Origin: Cellulomonas sp. NTE-D12
GTDB lineage: Bacteria > Actinomycetota > Actinomycetes > Actinomycetales > Cellulomonadaceae
DNA: 64,000 nt
Reading direction: 5' to 3'
Assembly: GCF_027923705.1 (NCBI RefSeq)
Contig: NZ_AP026442.1
Location: 1,736,001 to 1,800,000 of the forward strand
The position numbers and the translations under genes were made by a program. Below, in pieces: positions 24,351 to 35,742 of this stretch (position 1 is its first letter; every line of letters begins with the position of its first letter). Under the pieces are notes generated by a model that did not search any database, was not told the origin of the DNA, and was given only the letters and a program-made list of their open reading frames with translations.

Positions 24351-27089
24351 GTGAGCCAGACGCAGCCAGCGACCGTGTCCACCCCCGGCTCCGGGCCTCG
24401 TCCGCGGCTCCTGCTGATCGACGGTCACTCGATGGCCTACCGGGCCTTCTTCGCGCTCCCCGTGGACAAGTTCGCCACGTCGACCGGTCAGCCGACCAAC
24501 GCGGTGTTCGGGTTCACCTCGATGCTCGCCAACCTGCTGCGCGACGAGGTCCCCACGCACGTCGCCGTCGCGTTCGACGTTGGTCGGACCACGTTCCGCT
24601 CCGAGACGTACGAGCAGTACAAGGCGAACCGGGACGCGAGCCCCGAGCCGTTCCGGGGCCAGGTGGGCATCATCCGGAGGCTGCTCGACACGCTGCACAT
24701 CCAGGTCCTGGAGAAGGCCGGCTTCGAGGCTGACGACGTGCTGGCCACCCTGGCGTCCCAGGGTCGCGACCAGGACATGGACGTGCTGATCTGCTCCGGC
24801 GACCGGGACTCGTTCCAGCTGGTCGGCCCGCACGTCACGGTGCTGTACCCGGTGCGCGGCGTCTCCGAGCTGAGCCGCATGACGCCCGAGGCCGTGGAGG
24901 AGCGGTACGGCCTGCCGCCGCACCTGTACCCGGACCTCGCGGCGCTGGTGGGAGAGACGAGCGACAACCTGCCCGGCGTGCCGGGGGTGGGCCCCAAGAC
25001 AGCGGCCAAGTGGGTTCTCGGCTACGGCGGTCTCGACGGGGTCGTCGCCGTCGCGGACACCATCCCGGGCAAGGCCGGTGAGTCGCTGCGTGCCAACCTC
25101 GAGCAGGTGCAGCTGAACCGGCGCCTGAACCGGCTGGTGGACGACCTCGACCTGCCGCTCGGCCCCGAGGACCTCGCCGTACGCCCCTGGGACCGTCAGG
25201 CGCTCCACACGATCCTCGACGAGCTCGAGTTCCGGACTCTGCGCGACCGCCTGTTCGCCATGCTCCCGGACGAGCGCCCGCAGGAGGCGCCGGCCGCCGG
25301 CGGAGCGCTGGACCTCGTGTCGGTCGGAGCCGGCGGTCTCGGGACCTGGCTGACGGACCGCGCCGGTCAGGTGCTCGGGGTGGACGTCCGCGGCTCCGGT
25401 GCGCCGGCGGGCGGCGACGCCTGGGGCGTCGCGCTCGCCGACGCGGCGGGGGAGGCGGTCGCGTTCGACCTCGCGGAGATCGACCCCGCGGACGAGGCCG
25501 CACTGGCGACCTGGCTGGCGGACCCGGAGGCGCCCAAGTCCCTGCACGGCGCCAAGGAGTCGTGGCACGCGCTGATGGGTCGGGGTCTGCCTCTGGCCGG
25601 GGTGGTGTTCGACACCGAGCTGGCGGCGTACCTGTGCCAGCCGGACCGGCGCGCCTACGACCTCCCCGACCTCGCGATCGGCTACCTGCGGCGTGAGCTC
25701 GGTTCCGACGACGGGGCGTCCGGCGCTCAGGGGTCCCTGGACCTGGCCCTCGACGGTGCCGGCGAGGGCCGCCGGGCGGCCGTGCGGGCCGCCGCCGTGC
25801 GCGACCTGACCGACGTGCTCGGAGCCGAGCTGGTGGACCGCGGTGCGCGTCGACTGCTCGACGACGTGGAGCTGCCGCTGCAGGCGGTGCTCAGCCGGAT
25901 GGAACGGACCGGCATCGGCGTGGACGGCGAGTACCTGTCCGGCCTCGAGCGCGAGTTTGACCACCAGGTGCAGGCCGCGGCCGCGGACGCGTACGCGGTG
26001 ATCGGTCGCGAGGTGAACCTCGGCTCGCCGAAGCAGCTGCAGGAGGTGCTGTTCGACCAGCTCGGCATGCCGCGGACCAAGAAGATCAAGACCGGGTACA
26101 CCACCGACGCCGCGGCGCTGACCGACCTGTTCGCGCGGACCCAGCACCCGTTCCTCGAGCACCTGCTGGCGCACCGGGACGCCATCCGGCTGCGCCAGAC
26201 GGTCGAGGGGCTGCTGCGGTCGGTCGCACCCGACTCACGCATCCACACGACGTTCCAGCAGACCATCGCCGCGACCGGCCGGCTGTCCTCCGCGGACCCG
26301 AACCTGCAGAACATCCCCATCCGCACCGAGGCAGGACGGCAGATCCGCCGGGCCTTCGTGGTGACGGACCCGTTCGCCACGCTCCTGACGGCGGACTACT
26401 CGCAGATCGAGATGCGGATCATGGCGCACCTCTCGGGTGACGAGGGGCTGATCGAGGCGTTCCGCAGCGGCGAGGACCTGCACAGCTACGTCGCCTCGCA
26501 CGTGTTCTCGGTTCCCACCGACCAGGTGACGCCGGCGATGCGGTCCAAGATCAAGGCGATGAGCTACGGCCTGGCGTACGGGCTCTCCTCGTACGGCCTG
26601 TCGCAGCAGCTGTCGATCGACGTCTCGGAGGCGTCGGCGCTGATGGCCGACTACTTCTCCCGGTTCGGGGGGGTCCGTGACTACCTGACCGGCGTGGTCG
26701 ACGAGGCTCGCGCCACCGGGTACACGGCCACGATCCTCGGGCGGCGTCGGTACCTGCCCGACCTGTCGAGCGACAACCGAGCCAGGCGCGACGCCGCGGA
26801 ACGGATGGCCCTCAACGCACCGATCCAGGGCAGCGCGGCCGACCTGATCAAGATCGCCATGCTCGGCGTGGACCGCGAGCTCACCCGACGCGGGCTGCGG
26901 TCCCGTCTGCTGCTCCAGGTCCACGACGAGCTGGTGCTGGAGGTCGCGCCGGGCGAGGAGCAGGAGCTGGAGTCCCTCGTCCGCGAGCAGATGGGCGCGG
27001 CAGGGGACCGGGTGCCGGGCGGCCCTCTCGAGGTGCCGCTCGACGTCTCGGTCGGTACGGGTTCCAGCTGGCACGAGGCCGGTCACTGA
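24351..27089 (+). CDS. polA: DNA polymerase I
   Basis: This 912-residue enzyme for Okazaki-fragment processing and repair has a 5'-3' exonuclease domain (LLLIDGHSMAYRAFFAL; H3TH region VGETSDNLPGVPGVGPKTAAKW). The polymerase domain has motif A TADYSQIEMRIMAHLSGD, motif B around RSKIKAMSYGLAYGLSSYG and motif C LLQVHDELVLEV. The central 3'-5' exonuclease domain is present but its catalytic DxE is replaced (LGVDVRGSG), so proofreading is probably lost, as known for many actinobacterial PolA. GTG 24351 gives the usual N-terminus; a -10 TAGGTT 7 bases upstream suggests a leaderless mRNA. Confidence 0.97.
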   Translation: MSQTQPATVSTPGSGPRPRLLLIDGHSMAYRAFFALPVDKFATSTGQPTNAVFGFTSMLANLLRDEVPTHVAVAFDVGRTTFRSETYEQYKANRDASPEPFRGQVGIIRRLLDTLHIQVLEKAGFEADDVLATLASQGRDQDMDVLICSGDRDSFQLVGPHVTVLYPVRGVSELSRMTPEAVEERYGLPPHLYPDLAALVGETSDNLPGVPGVGPKTAAKWVLGYGGLDGVVAVADTIPGKAGESLRANLEQVQLNRRLNRLVDDLDLPLGPEDLAVRPWDRQALHTILDELEFRTLRDRLFAMLPDERPQEAPAAGGALDLVSVGAGGLGTWLTDRAGQVLGVDVRGSGAPAGGDAWGVALADAAGEAVAFDLAEIDPADEAALATWLADPEAPKSLHGAKESWHALMGRGLPLAGVVFDTELAAYLCQPDRRAYDLPDLAIGYLRRELGSDDGASGAQGSLDLALDGAGEGRRAAVRAAAVRDLTDVLGAELVDRGARRLLDDVELPLQAVLSRMERTGIGVDGEYLSGLEREFDHQVQAAAADAYAVIGREVNLGSPKQLQEVLFDQLGMPRTKKIKTGYTTDAAALTDLFARTQHPFLEHLLAHRDAIRLRQTVEGLLRSVAPDSRIHTTFQQTIAATGRLSSADPNLQNIPIRTEAGRQIRRAFVVTDPFATLLTADYSQIEMRIMAHLSGDEGLIEAFRSGEDLHSYVASHVFSVPTDQVTPAMRSKIKAMSYGLAYGLSSYGLSQQLSIDVSEASALMADYFSRFGGVRDYLTGVVDEARATGYTATILGRRRYLPDLSSDNRARRDAAERMALNAPIQGSAADLIKIAMLGVDRELTRRGLRSRLLLQVHDELVLEVAPGEEQELESLVREQMGAAGDRVPGGPLEVPLDVSVGTGSSWHEAGH

Positions 27090-27152
27090 CCCGTCGGCAG
27101 GCCACGGCACGCGGCGCCACGGCCGCTCGGCCGCACCACTCGTCGAGCGGGG

Positions 27153-27977
27153 TCAGTCCGGTCGGTGGGCGCTGACGATCAGGGTCCCGGGAAGCTGGGC
27201 GCCCCGTACCGGTCCCCAACCGCCCCACGTCCGGGTGTGCCCGGCCGGCCACTCTGGTTCGAGCAGCCCGTCCAGCACGAGCCCGGCAGCCAGGACGTCG
27301 GCGACCAGCTCGCCCAACGTCCGGTGGTACTCGGTGTAGAGCACGCGGCCGCTGGAAGCCGTCTCGACGTACGGCCGGCGGTCGAAGTACGACCGCGTGG
27401 CGGTGAGCCCGCCGATCCCGGGGTCGTCGGGGAAGGGCCACCGCAGCGGGTGGGTGGTGCTGAACACCCACCGCCCACCCGGTCGCAGCACGCGCGCCAC
27501 CTCGGCGTGCACCCTGCCTGGATCGGGGACGAAGGGCAGCGCCCCGAACGACGTGAAGGCGACGTCGAAGCTCGCGTCGGGGAAGGGCAGTGCACGGGCG
27601 TCCGCCTGGGCGGTCGGGACCCGGATGCCGCAGGCGCGGTCCAGCACCGCCGCGGCCCGGAGCATCCCGGCCGACACGTCGGTCGCCACCACCTCGACCC
27701 CTCGGTTCGTGAGCCACCGGGAGCACTGCGCGGCTCCGGCACCGACCTCGAGCACGCGCGACGACGCCGGCTCGAGCTCGCCCAGCAGGTGGCGGTCGGC
27801 CTCTCGCAGGCCCTCCGGGCACCAGACGAAGTCCGCGGCGCCCAGGAAGTCGCCGTGCTCCTGGAGGTACTCCTCGGCATTCGCGTCCCACCAGCGGCGC
27901 GACGCCCGGCCGCCCTCCTCTTCGGGGACGTCTCGGTACCCGGCCTCCGCGAGCTCGTCGTCCTCCGTCGCCGCCAT
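27153..27977 (-). CDS. Class I SAM-dependent methyltransferase, 274 aa
   Basis: The N-terminus has a conserved RRWWDANAEEYLQEHGDFLG segment found in actinobacterial methyltransferases next to polA. A Rossmann fold follows: SAM motif I VLEVGAGAAQCSRWL, motif II VVATDVSAGML, ADARALPFPDASFDVAF, and RVLRPGGRWVFSTTHPLRWPF. The substrate is not known. ATG 27977 was chosen; the frame runs further to 28031 with Arg-rich non-family sequence. It converges with polA. Confidence 0.88.
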   Translation of the reverse strand: MAATEDDELAEAGYRDVPEEEGGRASRRWWDANAEEYLQEHGDFLGAADFVWCPEGLREADRHLLGELEPASSRVLEVGAGAAQCSRWLTNRGVEVVATDVSAGMLRAAAVLDRACGIRVPTAQADARALPFPDASFDVAFTSFGALPFVPDPGRVHAEVARVLRPGGRWVFSTTHPLRWPFPDDPGIGGLTATRSYFDRRPYVETASSGRVLYTEYHRTLGELVADVLAAGLVLDGLLEPEWPAGHTRTWGGWGPVRGAQLPGTLIVSAHRPD

Positions 27978-28117
27978 GGCCCCATCCTGCCGGGCGCGCC
28001 TGGGACGACGGTCCGGCCGGTGCCGTTCCACCTCTGACTACGCTGGACGCGCGGCGAGCCCGACGGCGTGCCCCGCAGATCAGCTGGGGTGGACCGGACA
28101 ACGAAGGAGTACGTCAG

Positions 28118-29143
<1,026 letters not shown>

Positions 29144-29184
29144 ACGGCCGAGCCGCGTCGCGCGGCACCGACCGCGACTTGGCT

Positions 29185-29221
29185 GGCACCGCCGTCCACC
29201 GATAGGGTGGACGGCGGTGCC
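29185..29221 (+). terminator. Strong hairpin terminator after pfkA
   Basis: GGCACCGCCGTCCACC (29185-29200) and GGTGGACGGCGGTGCC (29206-29221) form a perfect 16-bp stem with loop GATAG, 42 bases after the pfkA stop. No T run follows. Confidence 0.8.
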
Positions 29222-29349
29222 GCGCGCCCACGTGCCCTCCGACCGGCTCAACCGGTGCGGGGGAAGGTTCGGTGGCGGTCGGCGGTTACCACCACATCAC
29301 CATCCATCTGTCCGAACTACTCCCTGTCCGCATCGGAGCCCACCCCTAC

Positions 29350-30822
29350 ATGAGCATCTCCACCCCCGCGAAGCCCACCTCGCAGCAGGTCGCGGTCAAC
29401 GACATCGGCACGGCCGAGGACTTCATGGCGGCGATCGACGCCACCATCAAGTACTTCAACGACGGCGACATCGTCGAAGGCGTGATCGTCAAGGTCGACC
29501 GTGACGAGGTCCTTCTCGACATCGGCTACAAGACCGAGGGCGTCATCCCCTCCCGCGAGCTGTCCATCAAGCACGACGTGGACCCCGGTGAGGTCGTCAA
29601 GGTCGGCGACGAGGTCGAGGCCCTTGTCCTCCAGAAGGAGGACAAGGAGGGTCGTCTGATCCTGTCCAAGAAGCGCGCCCAGTACGAGCGCGCCTGGGGC
29701 ACGATCGAGAAGATCAAGGAGGAGGACGGCGTCGTCACGGGCACCGTCATCGAGGTGGTCAAGGGTGGCCTGATCCTCGACATCGGCCTGCGCGGCTTCC
29801 TGCCCGCGTCGCTCGTCGAGATGCGCCGGGTGCGCGACCTCCAGCCGTACGTCGGCAAGGAGATCGAGGCCAAGATCATCGAGCTCGACAAGAACCGCAA
29901 CAACGTGGTCCTGTCGCGTCGCGCGTGGCTCGAGCAGACGCAGTCGGAGGTCCGCTCGACCTTCCTGCAGACGCTGCAGAAGGGCCAGGTCCGGCCGGGT
30001 GTCGTGTCCTCGATCGTCAACTTCGGTGCGTTCGTCGACCTGGGCGGCGTGGACGGTCTCGTGCACGTCTCCGAGCTGTCCTGGAAGCACATCGACCACC
30101 CGTCCGAGGTCGTCGAGGTGGGCCAGGAGGTCACGGTCGAGGTTCTCGACGTCGACTTCGACCGCGAGCGTGTCTCCCTGTCGCTGAAGGCGACGCAGGA
30201 GGACCCGTGGCAGGCGTTCGCCCGCACGCACGCGATCGGCCAGGTCGTGCCCGGCAAGGTCACCAAGCTGGTCCCGTTCGGTGCGTTCGTGCGCGTCGAG
30301 GACGGCATCGAGGGCCTGGTGCACATCTCCGAGCTGGCCGTGCGCCACGTGGAGATCCCGGAGCAGGTCGTGCAGGTCGGCGACGACGTGTTCGTCAAGG
30401 TCATCGACATCGACCTGGAGCGCCGGCGCATCTCGCTGTCGCTCAAGCAGGCCAACGAGGGCTTCGACCCCACCTCGGAGGACTTCGACCCGGCGCTGTA
30501 CGGCATGGCGGCGGAGTACGACGAGCAGGGCAACTACAAGTACCCCGAGGGCTTCGACCCGACGACGTCCGAGTGGCTCGAGGGCTACGAGGCTCAGCGC
30601 GAGGCGTGGGAGGCCCAGTACGCGGCCGCTCACGACCGCTGGGAGGCGCACCGCAAGCAGGTCGCGGCAGCTGCTGCGGCCGACGCGGAGGCGGCGACCG
30701 GCGGCGAGTCGACCTCCGGTGCAGTCCCGACGTCGTACTCGTCGGCCACCGACGAGGCGACCGGCACGCTGGCCTCGGACGAGGCGCTCGCCGCTCTGCG
30801 GGAGAAGCTGACCGGCAACTGA
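29350..30822 (+). CDS. rpsA: 30S ribosomal protein S1
   Basis: This 490-residue protein contains four S1 RNA-binding repeats. They begin near GDIVEGVIVKVDRDEVLLDIGYKTEGVIP, DGVVTGTVIEVVKGGLILDIGLRGFLP, GQVRPGVVSSIVNFGAFVDLGGVDGLVHVSEL and GQVVPGKVTKLVPFGAFVRVEDGIEGLVHISEL. Four repeats is normal for actinobacterial S1; E. coli has six. The C-terminal 130 residues are acidic and Tyr/Glu-rich, then Ala-rich. It helps translation initiation on structured or SD-poor mRNAs. ATG 29350 begins the family N-terminus; no strong Shine-Dalgarno precedes it. Confidence 0.97.
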   Translation: MSISTPAKPTSQQVAVNDIGTAEDFMAAIDATIKYFNDGDIVEGVIVKVDRDEVLLDIGYKTEGVIPSRELSIKHDVDPGEVVKVGDEVEALVLQKEDKEGRLILSKKRAQYERAWGTIEKIKEEDGVVTGTVIEVVKGGLILDIGLRGFLPASLVEMRRVRDLQPYVGKEIEAKIIELDKNRNNVVLSRRAWLEQTQSEVRSTFLQTLQKGQVRPGVVSSIVNFGAFVDLGGVDGLVHVSELSWKHIDHPSEVVEVGQEVTVEVLDVDFDRERVSLSLKATQEDPWQAFARTHAIGQVVPGKVTKLVPFGAFVRVEDGIEGLVHISELAVRHVEIPEQVVQVGDDVFVKVIDIDLERRRISLSLKQANEGFDPTSEDFDPALYGMAAEYDEQGNYKYPEGFDPTTSEWLEGYEAQREAWEAQYAAAHDRWEAHRKQVAAAAAADAEAATGGESTSGAVPTSYSSATDEATGTLASDEALAALREKLTGN

Positions 30823-30840
30823 CCCGGTCCTGCGGTCGAT

Positions 30841-30876
30841 CGACGGCCGGTCACCTCTCGGGGTGGCCGGCCGTCG
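30841..30876 (+). terminator. Hairpin terminator after rpsA
   Basis: CGACGGCCGG and CCGGCCGTCG form a 10-bp stem with further pairing (ACC/GGT) inside the loop, 18 bases after the rpsA stop. Confidence 0.7.
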
Positions 30877-30976
30877 GCGTCTCCACCGTGCCGTGGTGGG
30901 CCTCGACGGCAGGCTCCGCTCGGGGAGAGCACGCCGAGGAGGCGCATCGAGCGCCGCGGCAGGGCACGATGGGCTG

Positions 30977-31630
30977 ATGCAGAGGATCGGGCTCACCGGC
31001 GGGATCGCGGCAGGCAAGTCCGTCGCGGCGCGGCGCTTCATCGAGCTGGGCGCGGTGCTGATCGACGCCGACGCCCTGGCGCGCGAGGTGGTCGCGCCAG
31101 GGACGCTCGGTCTGGAGCAGGTCGTCGAGACGTTCGGCCCGGAGGTGCTCGCGGCGGACGGCAGCCTGGACCGGGCCGCTCTGGCGGCGCGAGTCTTCGC
31201 AGACACGGAGGCTCGGCGGCGGCTCGAGGCGCTGCTGCACCCTCAGGTCCGGCGGCTCGCGGCCGAGCGCGAGGCGGCTGCGGCGGCGATCGACCCGGAC
31301 GCGGTCGTCGTCCACGACATCCCTCTCCTGGTGGAGACGGGCCAGGCCGAGACCTTCGGCATGGTCGTCGTGGTGCATGCGCCGCAGGAGCAGCGGGTCA
31401 GCCGGCTCGTCGACGGCCGCGGCATGCCGGAGGCGGAGGCGCGGGCACGGGTTGCCGCGCAGGCCGACGACGACGCGCGGCTCGCTGCCGCCGACGTCGT
31501 GCTGGACGGGACGGGCACCGACGACGAGCTGCGACGTCAGGTGGACCTCCTGTGGTCCCGTCTCGCACAGGAGCGAACCGCCGAACGGGACGCGGACCTG
31601 GCGTCCGCCGAGGAGCACCGCCGGCGCTAG
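30977..31630 (+). CDS. coaE: Dephospho-CoA kinase
   Basis: This 217-residue enzyme catalyses the last step of CoA synthesis, phosphorylating the 3'-OH of dephospho-CoA. It has P-loop GLTGGIAAGKSVAARRF, then LIDADALAREVV, HPQVRRL, VVHDIPLLVETG and the lid region QRVSRLVDGRGM. It ends shortly after the kinase fold, so it lacks the extra C-terminal GrpB-like domain seen in some mycobacterial CoaE. The location after rpsA is conserved in actinobacteria. ATG 30977 fits the family start. Confidence 0.95.
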   Translation: MQRIGLTGGIAAGKSVAARRFIELGAVLIDADALAREVVAPGTLGLEQVVETFGPEVLAADGSLDRAALAARVFADTEARRRLEALLHPQVRRLAAEREAAAAAIDPDAVVVHDIPLLVETGQAETFGMVVVVHAPQEQRVSRLVDGRGMPEAEARARVAAQADDDARLAAADVVLDGTGTDDELRRQVDLLWSRLAQERTAERDADLASAEEHRRR

Positions 31631-31748
31631 ACGCCGCCCACGGCTACCCCGGCGGTGGCGCCCGACACGCGCACGACGGGTCCACCGGCTCGACCACGCG
31701 CACCGCTAGCGTCGCCCCGGACATCGGCGGGACGTGGGGTGGTGCAGG

Positions 31749-32714
31749 ATGCGGCGGGGCGCAGCGCTCGCGACGGCTTCGCTGTCCGTGCTCCTCTCGC
31801 TGGCCCTCGGTACGTCCGCCGTGGCGCTGCGCGAGGAGCCTCCGGCGCACGTGGAACGTAGCGGCGTGGAGGCGCACGACGTCCCGTCGGGTGCGCTGGG
31901 CACCGAGCGGCTGGCCGCCCTGCCACGCTCCGCTGCCCCCACCGGTCCGGCGGCGGTCGCGGACGAGCGGCACGCGGTCGTGGACGACGGGCGCGCGGCC
32001 GGCGGGTCGGGAGGCGACACGTCGTCGACCACCGAGGCGCCGCCCGCACCGGCGCCCACGGCTGCACCCCAGCCACCTCCGGCGCCAGCGGCGGCGGCGG
32101 CCGCAGCGCCGGACTGCGCAGCGCTGGCATGCGTCGCCCTCACGTTCGACGACGGGCCGGGTCCGGACACGGGGAGGCTGCTCGACGAGCTGGCGGCCCG
32201 CGGCGTGCACGCCACCTTCTTCGTCGTCGGTCGGCAGATCGCGAGGGAGCCCGGCGCGGTGGCGCGCGAGGTCGCCGCGGGACACGTGGTCGGCAACCAC
32301 ACCTGGGACCACGCGATGCTCCCCAGCCTGAGCGACGAGGCGGTCGCGGCGGAGCTCGACAGCACGTCGCAGGCCATCGTCGCGGAGGGTGCACCAGCTC
32401 CGACCCTGGCGCGGCCTCCCTACGGCTCCCTGTCGCCGTCGGTCACGCAGGCCTTCGGGAGCCGCGGGATGGCGGCGGTGCTCTGGGACGTCGACACGGA
32501 GGACTGGAAGAACCGTGACGCCGGTGTCACCACCGAGCGGGCTCTTGCCGGTGCGCACCCGGGGGCGATCATCCTGATGCACGACATCCACCCGTCGACG
32601 GTCGATGCGGTGCCCGGCCTGGTGGATGCGCTCCGAGCGCGCGGGTTCACCCTGGTCACCGTCCCGCAGCTGCTCGGCGCCCCCGCTGCCGGAGCCGTGT
32701 ACGCCCACCGATGA
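31749..32714 (+). CDS. Secreted polysaccharide deacetylase (NodB domain)
   Basis: This 321-residue protein has a signal sequence or anchor (RRGAALATASLSVLLSLALGTSAVA), an Ala/Pro-rich linker of about 80 residues and a NodB domain. Motifs seen are VALTFDDGPGPDT (catalytic Asp pair), GNHTWDHAML (metal His pair), RPPYGS, WDVDTEDWKN and IILMHDIH. It likely removes acetyl groups from peptidoglycan or another wall glycan outside the cell. ATG 31749 was preferred; GTG 31734 would add five residues. Confidence 0.92.
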   Translation: MRRGAALATASLSVLLSLALGTSAVALREEPPAHVERSGVEAHDVPSGALGTERLAALPRSAAPTGPAAVADERHAVVDDGRAAGGSGGDTSSTTEAPPAPAPTAAPQPPPAPAAAAAAAPDCAALACVALTFDDGPGPDTGRLLDELAARGVHATFFVVGRQIAREPGAVAREVAAGHVVGNHTWDHAMLPSLSDEAVAAELDSTSQAIVAEGAPAPTLARPPYGSLSPSVTQAFGSRGMAAVLWDVDTEDWKNRDAGVTTERALAGAHPGAIILMHDIHPSTVDAVPGLVDALRARGFTLVTVPQLLGAPAAGAVYAHR

Positions 32715-32766
32715 ACGGACCTTGGCGCGGACGGGTCGATCTGCCAATCTGATGCGCGATCGGGCG

Positions 32767-32793
32767 CAAGTCTTCGGACCGAACGTCCGATAA
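32767..32793 (+). promoter_or_regulatory. Possible sigma-28 (FliA/WhiG)-type promoter
   Basis: TCCGATAA (32786-32793) resembles the GCCGATAA -10 of FliA/WhiG-type sigma factors. CAAG about 15 bases upstream could be its -35. It lies upstream of the hypothetical gene at 32857. No flagellar gene is in the window, so support is weak. Confidence 0.3.
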
Positions 32794-32802
32794 GAAGTCG
32801 AG

Positions 32803-32836
32803 GAGGCGAGGACGCCTCTCCGGCCCGCAACGGGCC
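32803..32836 (+). other. Two small hairpins in the leader of the 32857 gene
   Basis: GAGGCG-AGGA-CGCCTC (32803-32818) and GGCCCG-CAA-CGGGCC (32822-32836) stand side by side between the possible promoter and the start codon. Tandem short-loop hairpins of this sort could affect transcription or translation; no known RNA family was recognised. Confidence 0.35.
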
Positions 32837-32856
32837 GCACGTGAACGGAAGGCGGT

Positions 32857-33309
32857 GTGGCCTTGTCGTCGGTGGGGACCAGAGGCTGGGCGGCTCGGCC
32901 GTGGCAGTCCAAGGCATCGGTGTCCGTCGCCTCCGCGTCGATCGATGTCCCGCGCATGCTGGAGCTGGCGACCGCCGGTGCGCGCGGCATCGAGGACGAC
33001 CGGGGCTGGGTGACGGTCGGTCCGCGGACGCCGGTCCGCGTCGACTTCCTGATGCGCGACCTGGCCCGGCCGGAGGCCGGCGAGATCATGCGGTTCCGGG
33101 TCGAGGCCGAACGCGCGGCGGGCCGGGTGACGGCTCGGTCGGCGATCGAGTCCTTCACGGTGAAGGACTCCGGCGTCGGGGGCCTGGTGCCGGTGGCCAA
33201 CCGACGGCTGATCGGGTTCTCCGCGTACCAGGCGTTCATGGAGCGCTTCGCGGCGATGGTGCAGGCGGACGACATCTACTCGGTGGTCTCGTTCACCAGC
33301 GGCCGCTGA
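32857..33309 (+). CDS. Hypothetical protein, 150 aa
   Basis: No family recognised. After a basic, Ser-rich N-terminal 35 residues comes SIDVPRMLELATAGARGIEDD. A beta-rich middle follows (GWVTVGPRTPVRVDFLMRDLA, EIMRFRVEAERAAGRV) and a helical end (SAYQAFMERFAAMVQADDIYSVVSFTSGR). No membrane segment. GTG 32857 has GGAAGG upstream. It stands alone in front of uvrB, with a possible sigma-28-like promoter and two leader hairpins. Confidence 0.6.
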   Translation: MALSSVGTRGWAARPWQSKASVSVASASIDVPRMLELATAGARGIEDDRGWVTVGPRTPVRVDFLMRDLARPEAGEIMRFRVEAERAAGRVTARSAIESFTVKDSGVGGLVPVANRRLIGFSAYQAFMERFAAMVQADDIYSVVSFTSGR

Positions 33310-33387
33310 CACCGCGGGCCGCTCGGGCCGGCGGTCCCGGTCAGGGCCGTCGGCGACCGTGTCGGTGGCCCGACGTACGGTGGACGC

Positions 33388-35493
<2,106 letters not shown>

Positions 35494-35583
35494 CCCCCGC
35501 CCAGCCCCGGAGGGCAGCGCCGGGTCGACCCGCGCGGCGCCGGCGGCCGGCGGTTCGCAGAGCGCTTCCCGGAATGGGTCGCC

Positions 35584-35589
35584 TACACT
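35584..35589 (+). promoter_or_regulatory. -10 element TACACT upstream of the TerC riboswitch
   Basis: TACACT lies about 7 bases before the start of the riboswitch P1 stem, which would place the transcription start near 35596. No convincing -35 was identified. Confidence 0.45.
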
Positions 35590-35593
35590 GGGC

Positions 35594-35736
35594 GGCGGAG
35601 GGGAGTACTCCCTTACGACGTCATCGTCATCACGGTCGCCAACGAAGCCGACCCGGTGACGTCGGTCCGGGCACGCTGAGAACGACCGCCCGCGGCAGAG
35701 AAGACCTCCGGTGATCTCGTCATGTGCACCGGAGGT
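35594..35736 (+). ncRNA. Probable yybP-ykoY manganese riboswitch controlling TerC genes
   Basis: The leader begins with P1 strand CGGAGG (35596-35601) running into the conserved GGGGAGTA (35600-35607). ACGTCATCGTCATCACG and further paired segments follow, then AGAAGACCTCCG with the P1 partner CCTCCG (35705-35710). A mutually exclusive hairpin is visible: ACCTCCGGTG (35704-35713) pairs perfectly with CACCGGAGGT (35727-35736), hiding the GGAGG ribosome site of the first TerC gene. Ligand-stabilised P1 would free the site. TerC genes are classic targets of this riboswitch class. The family call is from memory of the consensus; the alternative pairings are seen. Confidence 0.65.
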
Positions 35737-35742
35737 AGTTCC

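Noticed and set aside
33310..33387. SOS box upstream of uvrB
   Set aside because: No sequence close to TCGAAC-N4-GTTCGA was found.
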